Source: Antedon mediterranea (taxonomy: Eukaryota > Echinodermata > Crinoidea > Comatulida > Antedonidae). From it: a stretch of 64,000 nucleotides of DNA. Made by a program: the position numbers and the translations under genes. The notes below the pieces were generated by a model. It ran no database searches. It had not been told where the DNA came from and worked only from the letters and a program-made list of their open reading frames with translations. Below, in pieces: positions 63,745 through 64,000 of this stretch (within the stretch, counting starts at the first letter, position 1; each line of letters starts with the position of its first letter). The DNA lies in NCBI RefSeq assembly GCF_964355755.1, contig NC_092673.1, forward strand, positions 7,633,001 to 7,697,000, in the 5' to 3' direction.

Positions 63745-64000
63745 ATTTTTGTTTTGATGTACTGTACTGTAGTATAGGAAACTATGGGCGTAAATAAAAA
63801 AATAAAATCAGGGCTTTAAAATATTAATTTGATTTATATAAAGGTATTCATACAGTAATACATTGTTTTTCTACCCACTTGCAGTCTAAGGTAAATGTAC
63901 TAATGTTTTAAGTATGAATAGGAATTGTAATAAATATATTATATAAATAATAAAAAGATCACTTATAACAGGAAAAGATAATAAAACATAAATCAAAATA

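Larger units (their letters stand above)
34427..64000 (-). other. Pbx giant intron, 3' part (at least 29.6 kb)
   Basis: Everything from the acceptor at 34427 to the window end appears to be intron. I searched the minus strand for the preceding PBX exon ([21 protein letters not shown]-like) and did not find it. The intron holds three Harbinger-like elements (42.5, 49.9 and 60.7 kb), a Penelope-like fragment (46.0 kb), LINE or retroposon tails (60.3 and 63.7 kb), short dispersed repeats, and GC-richer islands listed as candidate regulatory DNA. Stretches such as 34.5-38.2, 38.6-42.4, 47.0-49.9 and 53.0-55.9 kb show only AT-rich filler and short simple repeats. Confidence 0.75.

Noticed and set aside
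34427-64000. Search for the upstream Pbx exon ([21 protein letters not shown])
   Set aside because: No minus-strand segment resembles it; it most likely lies beyond the window.

Overview
The window is a 64 kb AT-rich (about two thirds A+T) stretch of animal nuclear DNA. It lies almost entirely inside one gene on the minus strand: a PBC-class TALE homeobox gene (Pbx / extradenticle). Seven coding exons can be placed to the base by splice sites, phase and protein similarity. From 5' to 3' on the minus strand they are 34426-34176 (end of PBC-A, polyalanine linker, start of PBC-B), 33507-33317 (rest of PBC-B), 15467-15332 (first 44 residues of the homeodomain), 11657-11483 (recognition helix and downstream), 8105-7981, 7612-7475 and 743-570 (C-terminus with stop). 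Together they encode about 395 residues. The N-terminal exons lie beyond base 64000 and the poly(A) site lies before base 1. A retained polyalanine tract, vertebrate-like intron positions and the repeat content suggest a marine invertebrate, possibly an echinoderm or other non-vertebrate deuterostome. The species cannot be fixed from the sequence.

Layout: 1-569 is 3' UTR or flank. 744-7474 is an intron with a 22-bp minisatellite. 7475-8105 holds two exons and a short intron. 8106-11482 is an intron with a 1.55 kb TA-flanked inverted-repeat element. 11658-15331 is an intron with a TTGGTTG-rich repeat and retroelement debris, and splits the homeodomain. 15468-33316 is a 17.8 kb intron with one Harbinger-like element, a 203-bp tandem duplication and several candidate regulatory blocks. 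34427-64000 is the 3' part of an intron of at least 29.6 kb. It holds three more Harbinger-like elements, Penelope-like and LINE debris and further candidate regulatory blocks. I see no second host protein-coding gene; other long ORFs are antisense shadows, repeat-driven or transposon remnants.

Main points of interest: (1) the 125-nt exon 7981-8105 can be skipped. Skipping shifts the next exon into a frame that stops after 15 codons, as I recall for the vertebrate PBX 'b' isoform. (2) The final intron has an in-frame stop 12 nt after its donor, giving a second possible C-terminus. (3) Four non-autonomous elements share one architecture: GG(G/C/T)C(C/G)TGTT-like ends, 3-bp TAT or TTA target duplications, and arrays of a short motif specific to each element. 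One of them carries a decayed Myb/SANT-like DNA-binding domain. (4) Several GC-richer islands in the giant introns look like regulatory elements; one has a perfect RFX-type X-box palindrome.
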